Shown: positions 1 to 9,468, counted from the stretch's first letter. The stretch: DNA of 21,004 nucleotides from Smittium mucronatum (GCA_001953115.1 LSSL01006750.1:1-21004), one strand, 5' to 3'. Notes: generated from the sequence alone by a model not told the origin. Made by a program: numbers and translations.

Positions 1-180
1 CTAGGTAAAGAAAAATAAATATAAATTAATATTCAATTGATTCAAATAAGAAAAAATGATATGAAAAAGCTCAAAGCTATCCAAAAATAATTTTAAATTC
101 CGTATATATACCAAATTTTTTTCATTTTTATCAATGAAACAAAAAAAATTTAAAAATTTATTCTTAAATTATAAATACAA

Positions 181-193
181 CCCCCCCCCCCCC
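181..193. repeat. 13-base C homopolymer
   Basis: Thirteen consecutive C residues sit in surroundings of roughly 15% G+C. A/T runs of 7-9 are common here, but no other G/C run of this length exists in the window. It may be a mononucleotide microsatellite. The G-strand could stack into G-rich structures between molecules, but a single tract cannot form an intramolecular quadruplex. The exact length is prone to sequencing error. Confidence 0.9.
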
Positions 194-277
194 TTCATCT
201 ATCCAAAAAGCTTGGAGTCAAGATATAATTTTTAGTATATAATCAAGTCAATAATGTTAAATCTTATCTTTATAGAA

Positions 278-293
278 TTTTTTTTTAAAAAAA
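278..293. repeat. T9/A7 palindromic run
   Basis: Nine T residues are followed directly by seven A residues, after TATAGAA. It is a self-complementary low-complexity site. A near copy with similar flanks (CTTATAAGAA upstream) lies at 979-994, so the pair may be more than chance, but this composition produces such runs readily. Confidence 0.6.
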
Positions 294-978
294 CATTAGA
301 GAAATTATCTAATTATTTAGGTTATAAAATTATAATCCTTAATAATTTTTTTATAATTTTACACTTTTATAGGATTTTTAAAGCTAAAAAGAGTGGTTTA
401 TTTCGTTAAAACGAGTAATTCGACTATTTTTGCATAATTTTGATAATTTCATTTTTTTAGGAAATTAGCGATATTTTAATGGTTAAAAAACATGTTAACT
501 CTTGTTTCCACTATTTGCATACCCAATATTTATATTTAATAATAACTTAATTATAAAGGCTAACATTCTCCTATTAAGCAATTAATATAATTATTTTCTG
601 GCTCTATGCTATATATAATTAAAAACTGAAAGTTTAATAGTTTTAAATAGCAATAATGGTACCAATGAAAATAATTTTTTTCAGATTAACTCTTTTGCGA
701 CATGCAGAATATACTTTCCAATCAATCATTATAAATAATTTTCAATAATTTGAGATCATATTAGTCTATTTTTTTTTAGAATGTCCTAATTGTTAGAAGG
801 ACCAAATTTTTAAATTATTAGCGGATATGAGTTAAAAAAATGCAATTTATTGCAAGTGATTAATAAATATTTGAGATTTATAAGCTGAATAGGCCTAAAA
901 TAATTTCGAACAAAGAAATCCTCCAGTAGAATGTAATAAATATATGCCCCCGTCTTACAACATATTTTCTTATAAGAA

Positions 979-994
979 TTTTTTTTAAAAAAAA
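979..994. repeat. T8/A8 palindrome
   Basis: Eight T residues are followed directly by eight A residues, giving a perfect 16-base palindrome. The flanks resemble those of the similar site at 278-293. A function as a bidirectional poly(A)/poly(T) signal cannot be shown from the sequence. Confidence 0.65.
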
Positions 995-1099
995 CAATTT
1001 ATATAAATTTTCATAAAAAATAGGGTTATGGAAATGGTACTATATACAAAAATAATTTATCTGTAAATAAAATAAACTTCTCATTCACGAAATAAAATA

Positions 1100-1121
1100 T
1101 TTTCTGAATTGCTTCAGAAAA
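1100..1121. repeat. 9-bp perfect hairpin
   Basis: The arm TTTTCTGAA (1100-1108) pairs perfectly with TTCAGAAAA (1113-1121) across a 4-base loop, TTGC. A run of A residues follows on the plus strand, so on the minus strand the stem is preceded by a T run rather than followed by one. It has no adjacent gene, so a terminator role is not supported. Confidence 0.55.
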
Positions 1122-2696
1122 AAAAAATGATACAGAAGATCTAATGACCTCTAGGTTTTTATAAGTGATAATTTAACCTTATCTAAAATAGAAAAATAGA
1201 AAAATACATCTTAAAGGATGATAATTTTTACTGAATAGATATATGATGGCAATTATTACTTGATTATAGACAGCTTTATTATCGGAATATTAAATTTATA
1301 AATTGATTTCTAGTTATAAATTTATTTTTTTTTTATTAGGGCTTATTCGACCATTTTTGGTAGGGTTATACAGAAATTAGTAGACCAAGGTTCCCGAATT
1401 TACCATTTTGCTTACACCTAAATTAACAGAATGGCTATTAAACTTATATTTCTCATCTATATCTACGAAATTAATTTGTTATTATCGATTTGTGATCAAA
1501 AATAAATAAAAGGTGAGAGTTTTAAATTTTCACTCCCAAATTTACAAGTCAAAAAACGAGTGATCGCTAAATAAAATGATTTCAAAAAATAAAATTTGTA
1601 GTTATTTGATTAAACAAATTAATTTCTTGTAAAAGATAATCCAAGTTAGTTTTACGGTACTTATTTTGAAATTAAATGGTTCAGTTGAGGCCATGTCTCT
1701 GGAAAAAAAATTTAATAAAAATTTCCCATTAGCTTTTTGAAGAATCGTTTTATTTTATTTCTTTAGCATATTTAATTTCTCGAATTTGGCATCCTGCTTT
1801 TTTTTTCGTTTATATCATATTGAGACTTATTTCACATATTATGTATTCCCACTACCTAAATATTGAAAAAATCAATTTATTTTGGAACTTTCTGTGGATT
1901 TAAATCAATAAAATTTATTGTAATATATGTGATTTAAGCAAAAATACCATATTTAGAGCATTTCAAAATTAATGAAAATTAATATATGATTAATATTTCA
2001 TCCAATCGATTGGTTAGAATTTTTTTTATAAGTTTAAATTTCTCCAATAAAAGCCGAATAGATTTTAAATTTGAGAAAACCCTTACCTAGTGGATAGAGA
2101 TTCCTATTTTCATAATTTCAAATAAAAATCCGATTAAAAAAATGTCTTAGAGAAGAGAAGAAGGATTTAATTATTTTAAGGAAAAATACCCTATTATACA
2201 AAAAAAAATTTTTATCGGCATAATAGAGACTTTATTCATTTATCGAATATAAAGAAATAAACGGCTGAAAATTTCTTTCGAACATATTTATTAGTTAATA
2301 ATTGATGAAAAAAATTATTGAGACGAGAAATTTTAGAAAATATAAATGATTAGGAATTTTTTTTTGAAATAAGAATCCTGCTAATTTTTTTAATTTTCAT
2401 TATTATTTACTATCCAGTTATTGATTTATTGCCTAATAATTTAAATTATATATTTTATATATCAAAATAAGAAGACATACATCTCTTTTCACAATCGAAG
2501 TTTTGATTCAAATTAGTTTATGATCTTTTGACTGCAATTAATTCAAGATTTAAACCAAAAATAAATTTTCTAATACAGATAACTATTAAAAGTTTACACA
2601 TCACCTATAAAGAATATCCATTCATAACAAAAACCAATGTTACAATAGCTTAATAATTTTGTTGACGAGAAATTAAAATTCAGAGTAATTACAAAT

Positions 2697-2705
2697 TATA
2701 TTTTT
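2697..2705. repeat. left 9-bp target-site duplication
   Basis: TATATTTTT lies immediately outside the left end of the inverted-repeat element and is repeated exactly at 4265-4273 outside the right end. A perfect 9-bp duplication is the size typical of Mutator-like transposases (8-11 bp). The sequence is AT-rich, so chance is less negligible than usual, but its placement exactly at both ends of the inverted repeat argues for a true target duplication. Confidence 0.75.
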
Positions 2706-3070
2706 GGTTTCAGAACTATTAGCCTATTTCCATTTGACCTACTATTTTTACCACCTTACAATTTCACCTACTACCCAATCGGTATACTTTATATTTTGAC
2801 TATCTTTCAATTAACCTACCTACAACTTTTCAAATCGCTAAATTGACCCATTCGTACATACACATACCGCAAAATTGGCCCATTTCAAATTTCCTTCCTA
2901 TTTTATCGTATGTTTAATTTAAACTTTTAATATAATTGCTTCCAATAAGATCTCATAAAGTAAATGACCCTCCAAAAATCAAAAATTTAGCAAAAGGTAT
3001 TAAATTTTGAAAGTTTTATTCACTAAGCAACATATTTTAAATGCTACAAGTATACCTAAATATCGCTTAA
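2706..3070 (+). repeat. left terminal inverted repeat of the MULE-like element
   Basis: This 365-bp arm is complementary to 3883-4264. The outermost 9-10 bases after GGT match poorly, then alignment is firm from ACTATT inward. Differences are scattered substitutions plus one 16-base gap where the right arm has one extra subterminal motif. Positions 2908-3002 match the right arm (3951-4045) perfectly over 95 bp. The inner boundary fades after CTTAA at 3066-3070. Confidence 0.88.
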
Positions 3071-3585
3071 CTAAGTTGATATAAGTATACAAAGATGGTA
3101 TTTAAAAATGATTTAAGTAGTACTTTAAAAACTTTTTATAAATCACCCTTATTTATTTAAAGATTATGGCTAAGTTAAAGTGATGTTTTAAAAACTCTGT
3201 ATGATTAAATATATCACGGGAATAAAAGAACAAGATGTTTTTGTATATTTTTATAACATTTTGGGCATATCCTCTTACTCCAAAATATTTGAGCAGGTGC
3301 TAAATGAAATAATTATATAAGCTCAAGTGATCAGAAAAAGTATTTATAATCAATATTTTATCCTAAATTTCAATTTTTTATGAAGTTAATACCTCATAAT
3401 AATAGATTTTTTGGATTTAAAGTAAATTTCATATATAACGCTATTATTATAAATAGAATTGAATAGTTATTATAAATTTATGGCAGTATTTTATTTTATT
3501 TTCCTTATAACTTTATATAATATTAATCTTCTAATATTTTTCTTTTTTTGAAGGTTGTATTTAAAATTAAGACTAAGATCTTTTT

Positions 3586-3732
3586 TTTGTTACTTTAAAT
3601 AGAGTTATTCGCGACTTCAAAGCTATTCCCAAACGCAAAACAAATTAATGGGTAGAGATATGCACCCACAAATATAAAATTGAATCAATAGAAGGTTTGA
3701 ATATTATTTTAATTTTTGGTCTAATCGTTTGA
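3586..3732 (+). pseudogene. possible transposase remnant inside the MULE-like element
   Basis: One frame from 3586 to the TGA at 3730-3732 is unusually open for this composition, broken once by TAA at 3646. Around that stop it reads KRKTN, stop, WVEICTHKYK. Mutator-like transposases often carry a motif of the form R-T-N-N-x-V-E followed by W/F and H, and the spacing of T-N, V-E and H here is compatible with it. The match is short and made by eye, so it is only a hint. The stretch is also somewhat less AT-rich than its surroundings. It could equally be unrelated filler in the interior. Confidence 0.2.
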
Positions 3733-3882
3733 AATAATGCTCGATAAAATTAACTAGTGTTATCTAATATTTAATATAGGGGTTTATCCTCATTTTTTGG
3801 TAAAAAAAGATATCATAATTTATAATTTTGTATCCTGCTATTATATAATAATTTTATATCATATGAGCTATCATAATTGAGA

Positions 3883-4264
3883 TTAAGTGAAATTCAGGTA
3901 CACTTGTAGCATTTAAAATATGTTTCTTAGTGACTAAAACTCTCAAAATATAATACCTTTTGCTAAATTTTTGATTTTTGGAGGGTCATTTACTTTATGA
4001 GATCTTATTGGAAGCAATTATATTAAAAGTTTAAATTAAACATACTATAAAATAGGAAGGCAATTTGTAAATAGGCCAATTGATCGATAGGTGTATGTAC
4101 GAATAGGTCAATTTAGCGATTTGAAAAATTTTAGGTAGGTTAATTGGGAGATATTCAAAATATAAAGTATACCGATTGGGTAGTAGGTGAAATTTTAAGG
4201 TGGTAAAAATAATAGGTCAAATTGTCAGTAGGTCAAATGGAAATAGGCCAATAGTCAGGTCACC
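3883..4264 (-). repeat. right terminal inverted repeat of the MULE-like element
   Basis: This 382-bp arm is the reverse complement of 2706-3070, with one extra 16-base unit near the end. The internal side starts near TTAAG at 3883-3887 and the outer end is GGTCACC at 4258-4264. The segment 3951-4045 is identical to the left arm, and most mismatches fall in the outer part. Confidence 0.88.
4071..4252 (+). repeat. subterminal motif array (TAGGTCAAT-like)
   Basis: Imperfect copies of a TAGGYCAAW-type motif occur near 4072, 4087, 4104, 4136, 4183, 4213, 4229 and 4244. The last three are spaced 15-16 bases apart. Mirror-image copies occur in the left arm near 2721, 2736, 2765, 2813, 2845 and 2877. 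Arrays like this near transposon ends are commonly transposase binding sites; that role is inferred here, while the repetition is seen directly. Confidence 0.65.
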
Positions 4265-4273
4265 TATATTTTT
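4265..4273. repeat. right 9-bp target-site duplication
   Basis: TATATTTTT follows directly after the right end of the element (GGTCACC at 4258-4264) and matches 2697-2705 exactly. A further T follows it, so a one-base slide in the T run cannot be excluded. Confidence 0.75.
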
Positions 4274-6956
4274 TAATAAATGATTGCAAAAAGGCTTTGC
4301 CCAATGCAGGTAAGATCTACCTTAAGCTTTTTATGGGGTTCCTAATTTGGAAAATTAGCTACATTTTCAATTGTCTTCAACCAAAATTATTTATATATCG
4401 AGCTATTTTTCAATTTCTCTCAATGGAGATTCGATTGGATAAAATTTTCAAATTAAATTGATTTTGCAAAATAATTACATTTGAAAAAAAATAAAAAATT
4501 AATTACGAGAACTTAATGCAAATATTATTAGGAAATGAAAATGATATTAAGAAATATTTATCTTTTTTTATTTAAAAATACCATATATTTAAATAATAAA
4601 ATTAGAAAATCACAAATCACAAATTTTTTTATATTAATACTATAATTGATAAAAGTTGGAGTAAGTACTGAGAATCATCGAATTTATTCAATTACATAGC
4701 AAAAAAAATTCTAATAAATGCTGTTAATTAATAAAAAGGTAATTTTTTTTGACGGTTTATTTGTATATAGGCGATAAATTAAATAAAGTTTCTAATTATG
4801 TTTTAATTGAATATTTTTTAAAATTAAATTTTTTAGCTATACTGAAATCATAAGATTTAAAATCAGTTTGAATGTATAATAATCAGTATTGAATTGTAAA
4901 TATATGTATTCAGTATCTGATCAAAGTTTTAGGATTCATTAAATTTGGGCTCAGATGATGCTGTTCGCTTCTCAATGCGGATTTCTCTTGAAAAAAATGA
5001 AAATTTTGGCTATTAAGCCATTCTACTTGCGAATAATTTAAGAAATTTTTTTATCATAGACTTATTTAACTTTGCGGCTAATTTTTTTCTCTTCAATTTT
5101 TTTAAGCAAAATTTGCTCCTTGATTCTTTTCGTATCGTAGAACGTTAAATTTTCCAATCTAAGTGGGCATATTTTTATGAAGTAGGTAGTTAATGATATA
5201 TTAATGTATATATAAATATCTATGTTTCGCAAAGTTACGCCGTAAGTATTATGAGTTAATTTTAATAAAATTTTCAATCTGCCTAAGAAATTTTACACGA
5301 TAATTATTTGGCTGGTATCTGTTTCATAATTTTTCTCGGATTTTAGTTGCAGAAATTTGCTATAAATTATGAATTTTAATAAGACTTTTTTAAGAACCTT
5401 CAATTTTAAGTTATTATTTATGTAAAAATTTTTTTTGAAACTATAAGCCTGAATTTTTTTTGTTTAATCCTACATATCTCTTATCCACCATGATAGAAAA
5501 TTCATCAATATTTCCATTATAATCAATCCTATAATCATTAATGGCTTTTTTAAAAAAATTTCAGTATTTTCTCTCCATCAACTTGGAAAAGAAAATTTCG
5601 TTAATTAATATTTCTGTTACAGGGATAATGAAGGGTCATCTTCCATAGGGTTTTATAGCCATTAAATTTTCTACCTAATATATGCTATGCTTACCTGAAT
5701 AAAACAGCTTCCAATCTGTGAAAAATCCCGTCAGTATATTAATAAAAAACAGCAGCGCAAACAATTATTAGATCATCATCTCTGTTTTTTCTTAAACATA
5801 TATTATTTGACAATTGCTCTTTATTTTTCATTGGAAAAATGTATTTTTTTCAAAAGTGGCTCTCTAAAAATTGATGCGATTGAGTTGAAAATCAAAAATA
5901 TTGAAATGGGAGAAGTGTTAAAATAGTGTCAGATATACAAAAATTACAAGGGGCTTGTTTTTAGTTGATAATTTCTACTTTTTTTCTCTTCTCATTTCCG
6001 CTTTTAAAAGCTCAGATTAGCATTTTGGTAAATATCATCAAAATATTTTGATTTTAATCCAGTCATAAATTAAATCATCTCAAGTTTTTTGAAAAAGCAT
6101 TGTTTATTCTTGGTTAATTTATGTCTGTTATGATTATGAGCTCCTCGGATATCACCGTTTCTACTATAGCTTGAGTTTCATAGTGCTTAATTGCATTTTT
6201 ATATTTATCCATTAAATATATGTTGTTATTGAAAGAGATAATTAATGAAATATTACTATTTTATAATTTTTTTTTAACAATAAATTTCAGGAAAAAAAAG
6301 ATTCTAAAATAAAGTTATCTATGGGAATAATAGTATATATATATGAAATATATTTTTTAAATCTTTTTAAGATGATGAATAAAACTATAGGATTATAATA
6401 TATGCCGAAAAAGGCATACAAATTATAAAAAAATTTAAGAGGATAAGTGAGTTCCTGCTATATTCTAAAAAAATAAACGGGATAATTATGAAGATGAGAA
6501 AGATGAACTTTTTAAGCATTACCAAATCATTAGAGAATCAATTTATATATATATTAGAATTTTCATTAATTCGCTCTGTTAATAATATCCAAAATTTTAT
6601 TTTTAAAGAAATTATGAATTAAAAAGTGGTCAATTTAAATGCATCCTAATCAGTCTAAATTATTGGTCTTTAAATTTTTATATTTTTCCTCTAAAAAACT
6701 ATTTGTATAATGTTTTAATTATAAAGATTTTTGGTAAATTTTCATCATTATATAAAATTAAATTTCTTGGAATTTATGTTCCTATTAGCAATTAACTTAA
6801 TTACTATTTAAACCCCGCAAAAAAAGCTTTTAAAAGACGCTTATCTGAAATTAAAACGATTTAGTGCTTATATTTTGGGGGTAAAAGTTATGGTTTGTGA
6901 AAATGATTAAAGATTAAGAATTTGCACACTTTTTGAGATTTTAATAAATATCTCTC

Positions 6957-6977
6957 ATAAAATAAAATAAAATAAAA
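6957..6977. repeat. (ATAAA)4 microsatellite
   Basis: About four units of the pentamer ATAAA run without interruption. It is a low-complexity tract with no gene nearby. Confidence 0.75.
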
Positions 6978-7201
6978 ACGAGTTATTGAGAAAAAAACTA
7001 ATTTTTTTTGTTTTTACAGTGGTTCATATCATTATAATTATATAAAGTCGATAATTTCTCTATTAACTTATTTTATAGAAAATTTTTAATTAAAAAAAAT
7101 TACCTCAGTAAATTGAGAATTTTTCCATTTTTCTCTATAATTTTTCCTTAACCGAATCAAAAAAACATGGAATAAACTTTAAAAATATGAATTATTAAAA
7201 T

Positions 7202-7224
7202 AATTAAATTAAATTAAATTAAAT
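7202..7224. repeat. (AATTA)4.6 microsatellite
   Basis: A perfect 5-base period covers 23 bases. It lies in one of the most AT-rich parts of the window and has no associated gene. Confidence 0.85.
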
Positions 7225-7416
7225 ATTTTTTTATTATCTTTCCATTTTATTTTTTCCAATTTTCCAATTTTTTATTTTATTTATTACAATATTAAAATTA
7301 CAATTTATTTTTAGAGTTATGAAACAATAATATAGGACTTATTATTTAAATTTTAGTTTTAAAATGAAATGTTTAAAAGTTAAATTTTAATTGCTATATT
7401 CAATGTCAAATTTTCA

Positions 7417-7437
7417 TTTATTATTTATTATTTATTA
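7417..7437. repeat. (TTTATTA)3 tandem repeat
   Basis: Three perfect 7-base units are flanked by TTTCA on the left and TGAAA on the right, which makes the outer flanks of the array complementary. Confidence 0.8.
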
Positions 7438-7930
7438 TGAAATATTTCTATTATAAGTTTAGCTAAAATTTATTAATTTTATTTTACATGAAATATATAT
7501 TAAAGTTGATAAAAATTTCTTAAAACCAATTTAAAAAAAATTAAAAAAGTGAAAAAATCACAATTTTTTTTCAAACTCATATCTAACACTCTAGAAGCTC
7601 CATAACTCAAGGGAATTGGTTCAAGGGTCTAAAATATATTTATATGTTTTTTTCCAAATAAAAAAAACGCCTACTTTAACCAATGTAAATAAACTTAAAC
7701 ATATTAGTGACAAATAAAAATGTCCAAATTTCAAAAAAATTATTAATATTTAATTATTAATACTCTATATCTTATGATTTTAAAAATTAGGCACAATAAA
7801 TTACAAAAAATTCCTTTTTATTATTTTTAGTTATACTGAAATTTATTTTTAAATTGCTGAAATAAAAATAAACTAATAATTATGGGAATGGATTGGTTTT
7901 TAAATAATTTCATTTATCCAATAAAAAAAA

Positions 7931-7947
7931 ATGAGAATGAGAATGAA
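7931..7947. repeat. (ATGAGA)-type short tandem repeat
   Basis: ATGAGA, ATGAGA and ATGAA follow one another, giving nearly three copies of a 6-base unit. It is short and of low information. Confidence 0.6.
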
Positions 7948-7961
7948 ATATACATAATATA

Positions 7962-7993
7962 TATAATTTTTATTTTTTTTAATAAAAATTATA
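7962..7993. repeat. 13-bp perfect AT hairpin with T6 loop
   Basis: TATAATTTTTATT (7962-7974) pairs perfectly with AATAAAAATTATA (7981-7993) across six T residues. It is the strongest isolated short hairpin seen in the AT-rich part. Given the composition it may be accidental or may be a decayed end of a small element; there is no gene beside it. Confidence 0.6.
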
Positions 7994-8902
7994 AAATTTA
8001 ACTTTTTTAAATCCTATACAATAATTAGATAACTTATTATGTTTTAAAACTGAAAAAAAAAATTATAGAGCTTTTAACTATACCAATAAAACTAAGTAAT
8101 ATTTTTTTATATTAATATTCATATAAAATAAAATTAAATGAAATAAATAGTATTATAAACACACCAATAAAACTGGGAGTACAATTAGTTATATTTCTTA
8201 AAAAAGCTGAATTCAAATACCTTTTTTCTTCTGAAAATTAACTTATTAAAGTTCTTTGAACTTACATGCCAATGAAATCAACTCCTAAATCACAAAATAT
8301 GTAAAATACTAGAGATAAATTAATCAAAAATGAAAAAGACTTTAGTGATATATGCTTTTATTCAATTTATATTGAGAATTCGAATTATCATATTTTATAA
8401 AATTATTATTTTCATAATTATTTACGAAAATTAATTGTAATATAGCCCCAATATTAGTTTTCATTAAATAAAAGTATTATTAATTTCCATAAATTTGAAG
8501 GATAGACCAAAAACTAGAGCTCTCAAAAAAAAACTCTGAGTATAGAAAATTTCTGCATATATATATACTTGAATACAGAATAAAGTAAAGTTCGTATAAT
8601 AAAATATAATTTATCTCAATGATCAGAATAATATTATGTAAAAAATATTTATAAAAAAATAAAAACATAAAAAAAATTATCGTTTTAAAAATACGAGTTT
8701 TTATTTTTATTTTTTATCGAAAGAGAGAGATAATTGGGAGATGCAATTTTTTTTAGAATTTTCAGAGGGAAAAAAATGAATAAAAAATATGGAATTGATT
8801 CTTTTTTCTTTTTGTAAAATATTCTTAGTTATAAAAAGCATATAAAAATTATTTATATAGTATAGATAATAAAACCTATTGATAAGATAAAGAGTGAATG
8901 GT

Positions 8903-8920
8903 TGTGGATAAAGTGGATAA
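8903..8920 (+). repeat. tandem TGTGGATAA / AGTGGATAA pair
   Basis: Two adjacent 9-mers differ only in the first base. The first equals the bacterial DnaA-box consensus read on this strand. In an apparently eukaryotic window this is most likely coincidence; it is recorded because it lies at the edge of the compositionally foreign island. Confidence 0.5.
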
Positions 8921-8990
8921 TGAGACTTTATAATTGCCGGAACATTGATGTTTTTTTATGATATTTTCGGAAGAGTATTCTCTATACCAC

Positions 8991-9239
8991 TTAGACTGAT
9001 ATAAACCCATCGCTTATAAACTGTTCCATTGTATCCATAGGTGAGGAAAAGCTAAGCACACTATTTCTAGCACACTCATCACCCTCACCAAGCAGAGAAC
9101 TTAGGGCAGATATTGCTCCATTACCTCGCCTATCCGCACTTCCCCCGTTGCATCCTGTACTTAAAACACTATTGTTTGTACAGCCCCCATGGTAGGAATA
9201 ATAGGAGAAAACCTTACCGGAAGTTTGGGGTCGGGACTT
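8991..9239 (-). CDS. 82-codon continuation frame of unknown protein (+1 relative to upstream frame)
   Basis: This minus-strand frame is open from the TAA just upstream of 9239 to its own TAA at 8991-8993. It is read here from the AAG codon at 9239-9237, which follows a one-base slip at CTT-TAA-G. It encodes about 82 residues rich in Ser, Gly and Asn, with HGGC, STGCNGGS and SALSSLLGEGDE segments and a C-terminus MEQFISDGFISV. No transmembrane segment or known domain is recognised. It has no early ATG, so it probably belongs to the frame ending at 9238 and was separated by a frameshift, or is made by programmed frameshifting. The opposite strand is also open from 8995 to about 9189, so a chance open frame is possible, but similar composition and exact abutment favour one gene. 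Confidence 0.45.
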   Translation of the reverse strand, partial: KSRPQTSGKVFSYYSYHGGCTNNSVLSTGCNGGSADRRGNGAISALSSLLGEGDECARNSVLSFSSPMDTMEQFISDGFISV

Positions 9240-9251
9240 AAAGAGAGTCCC
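9233..9251 (-). promoter_or_regulatory. hairpin over the frame junction (GGGACT / AGTCCC)
   Basis: Six perfect base pairs (9233-9238 with 9246-9251) enclose a 7-base loop. On the minus strand the loop is CTCTTTA and holds the CTT-T of the possible slip site; the TAA stop continues into the stem. CTTTAAG also occurs 14 bases upstream on the same strand, so a small duplication may have produced both the stem and the shift. Frameshift stimulators usually sit downstream of the slip site, which weakens a regulatory reading. Confidence 0.35.
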
Positions 9252-9468
9252 TTAAAGAAGATAAAAGTTCTCCTATAACTTGTTCTCTCTCCAAGTTGAC
9301 CGATGGGTTTAAGTCATAGCCTAGCGCAGGGACTTCGGTAGATAAGGATGCCAAAGAATCATTATCTCTATCTTTCTCCACATCTCGCCAAGATTCAACC
9401 CCTGTGACAAATACATAGGGATAATCAAAGGATTCTAACAATTCATGATTGCGCATATTCATGCCCAT
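9238..9468 (-). CDS. 76-codon frame of unknown protein, upstream half of a shifted gene
   Basis: It starts at ATG 9466-9468, followed closely by two more in-frame ATGs (MGMNM), and ends at TAA 9238-9240. An in-frame TAG lies three codons before the start, so there is no longer N-terminus in this exon. The product is acidic and Ser/Leu-rich: HELLESFDYPYVFVTG near the start, a charged WRDVEKDRDND segment around residues 27-37, and a Leu/Ser C-terminus (GELLSSLRDSL). Codons are mixed in GC, unlike the A/T-only frames elsewhere. I do not recognise the family and see no signal peptide or membrane span. Coding in the +1 frame begins exactly at the stop, so the whole protein might be about 158 residues. 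It may be an intact short gene, a pseudogene, or part of a retroelement. Confidence 0.5.
   Translation of the reverse strand: MGMNMRNHELLESFDYPYVFVTGVESWRDVEKDRDNDSLASLSTEVPALGYDLNPSVNLEREQVIGELLSSLRDSL

Larger units (their letters stand above)
1..2696. other. AT-rich non-coding stretch
   Basis: No believable coding frame is seen on either strand; stops occur every few codons. The stretch holds a 13-base C run, two T/A palindromes and a small hairpin, each listed separately. I see no tRNA-like T-arm or cloverleaf and no long repeat. It reads as ordinary intergenic DNA up to the target duplication of the transposon-like element that begins at 2706. Confidence 0.7.
2706..4264. mobile_element. 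non-autonomous Mutator-like (MULE-type) DNA transposon, 1559 bp
   Basis: The element has terminal inverted repeats of 365 bp (left) and 382 bp (right) around an 812-bp interior. Both ends begin GGT when read inward, and both are flanked by TATATTTTT. Long inverted repeats plus a 9-bp target duplication are the known signature of Mutator-like elements. By eye the two arms share about 93% of positions outside gaps, so this copy is not very young. The interior has no intact open frame; the best candidate for a transposase remnant is a short broken frame at 3586-3732. Movement would therefore depend on a transposase supplied elsewhere in the genome. Alternatives are another superfamily with long inverted repeats and 8-9 bp duplications (hAT, P); hAT is disfavoured by the arm length. 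Confidence 0.8.
4274..8880. other. AT-rich non-coding stretch with simple repeats
   Basis: No supported gene is seen. The short open frames (a 71-codon frame at 5062-5277 minus with a TTG start, and a 62-codon frame at 8480-8668 minus) are rich in I, Y, F, L, N and K and match what chance gives at this base composition. Near 4945-5040 the DNA is locally less AT-rich, but every frame there is short. Several short-period repeats and one long hairpin are listed separately. A 12-base match (ACCAATAAAACT) recurs at about 8082 and 8162, 80 bases apart. Confidence 0.65.

Noticed and set aside
4935..5040. Locally more complex patch with two short open frames, one reading GSDDAVRFSMRISLEKNENF
   Set aside because: I considered a decayed exon. 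The frames are under 30 codons, two frames are equally open, and no family pattern holds up.
5062..5277. 71-codon minus-strand open frame
   Set aside because: It starts with TTG, is dominated by I, L, K, N and T, and lies in DNA of background composition. A rough estimate of about 0.1 stops per codon over six frames of 21 kb gives several frames of this length by chance.
7605..7628. AATTGGTTCAAGGGTC segment resembling a tRNA T-arm
   Set aside because: The bases on either side do not pair as a T-stem, and no acceptor, D or anticodon arms can be placed around it.
8480..8668. 62-codon minus-strand open frame rich in F, Y, I and L
   Set aside because: It has an ATG and looks hydrophobic, but that follows from A/T-only codons. 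It has no charged or glycine-containing segments, no recognisable pattern and no GC shift. Chance is sufficient.
8995..9189. Open plus-strand frame opposite the 82-codon minus frame, rich in L, P and S
   Set aside because: It has no ATG near its start, ends soon in clustered stops, and looks like the antisense shadow of the minus-strand coding. I kept it only as a caution on the minus-strand call.
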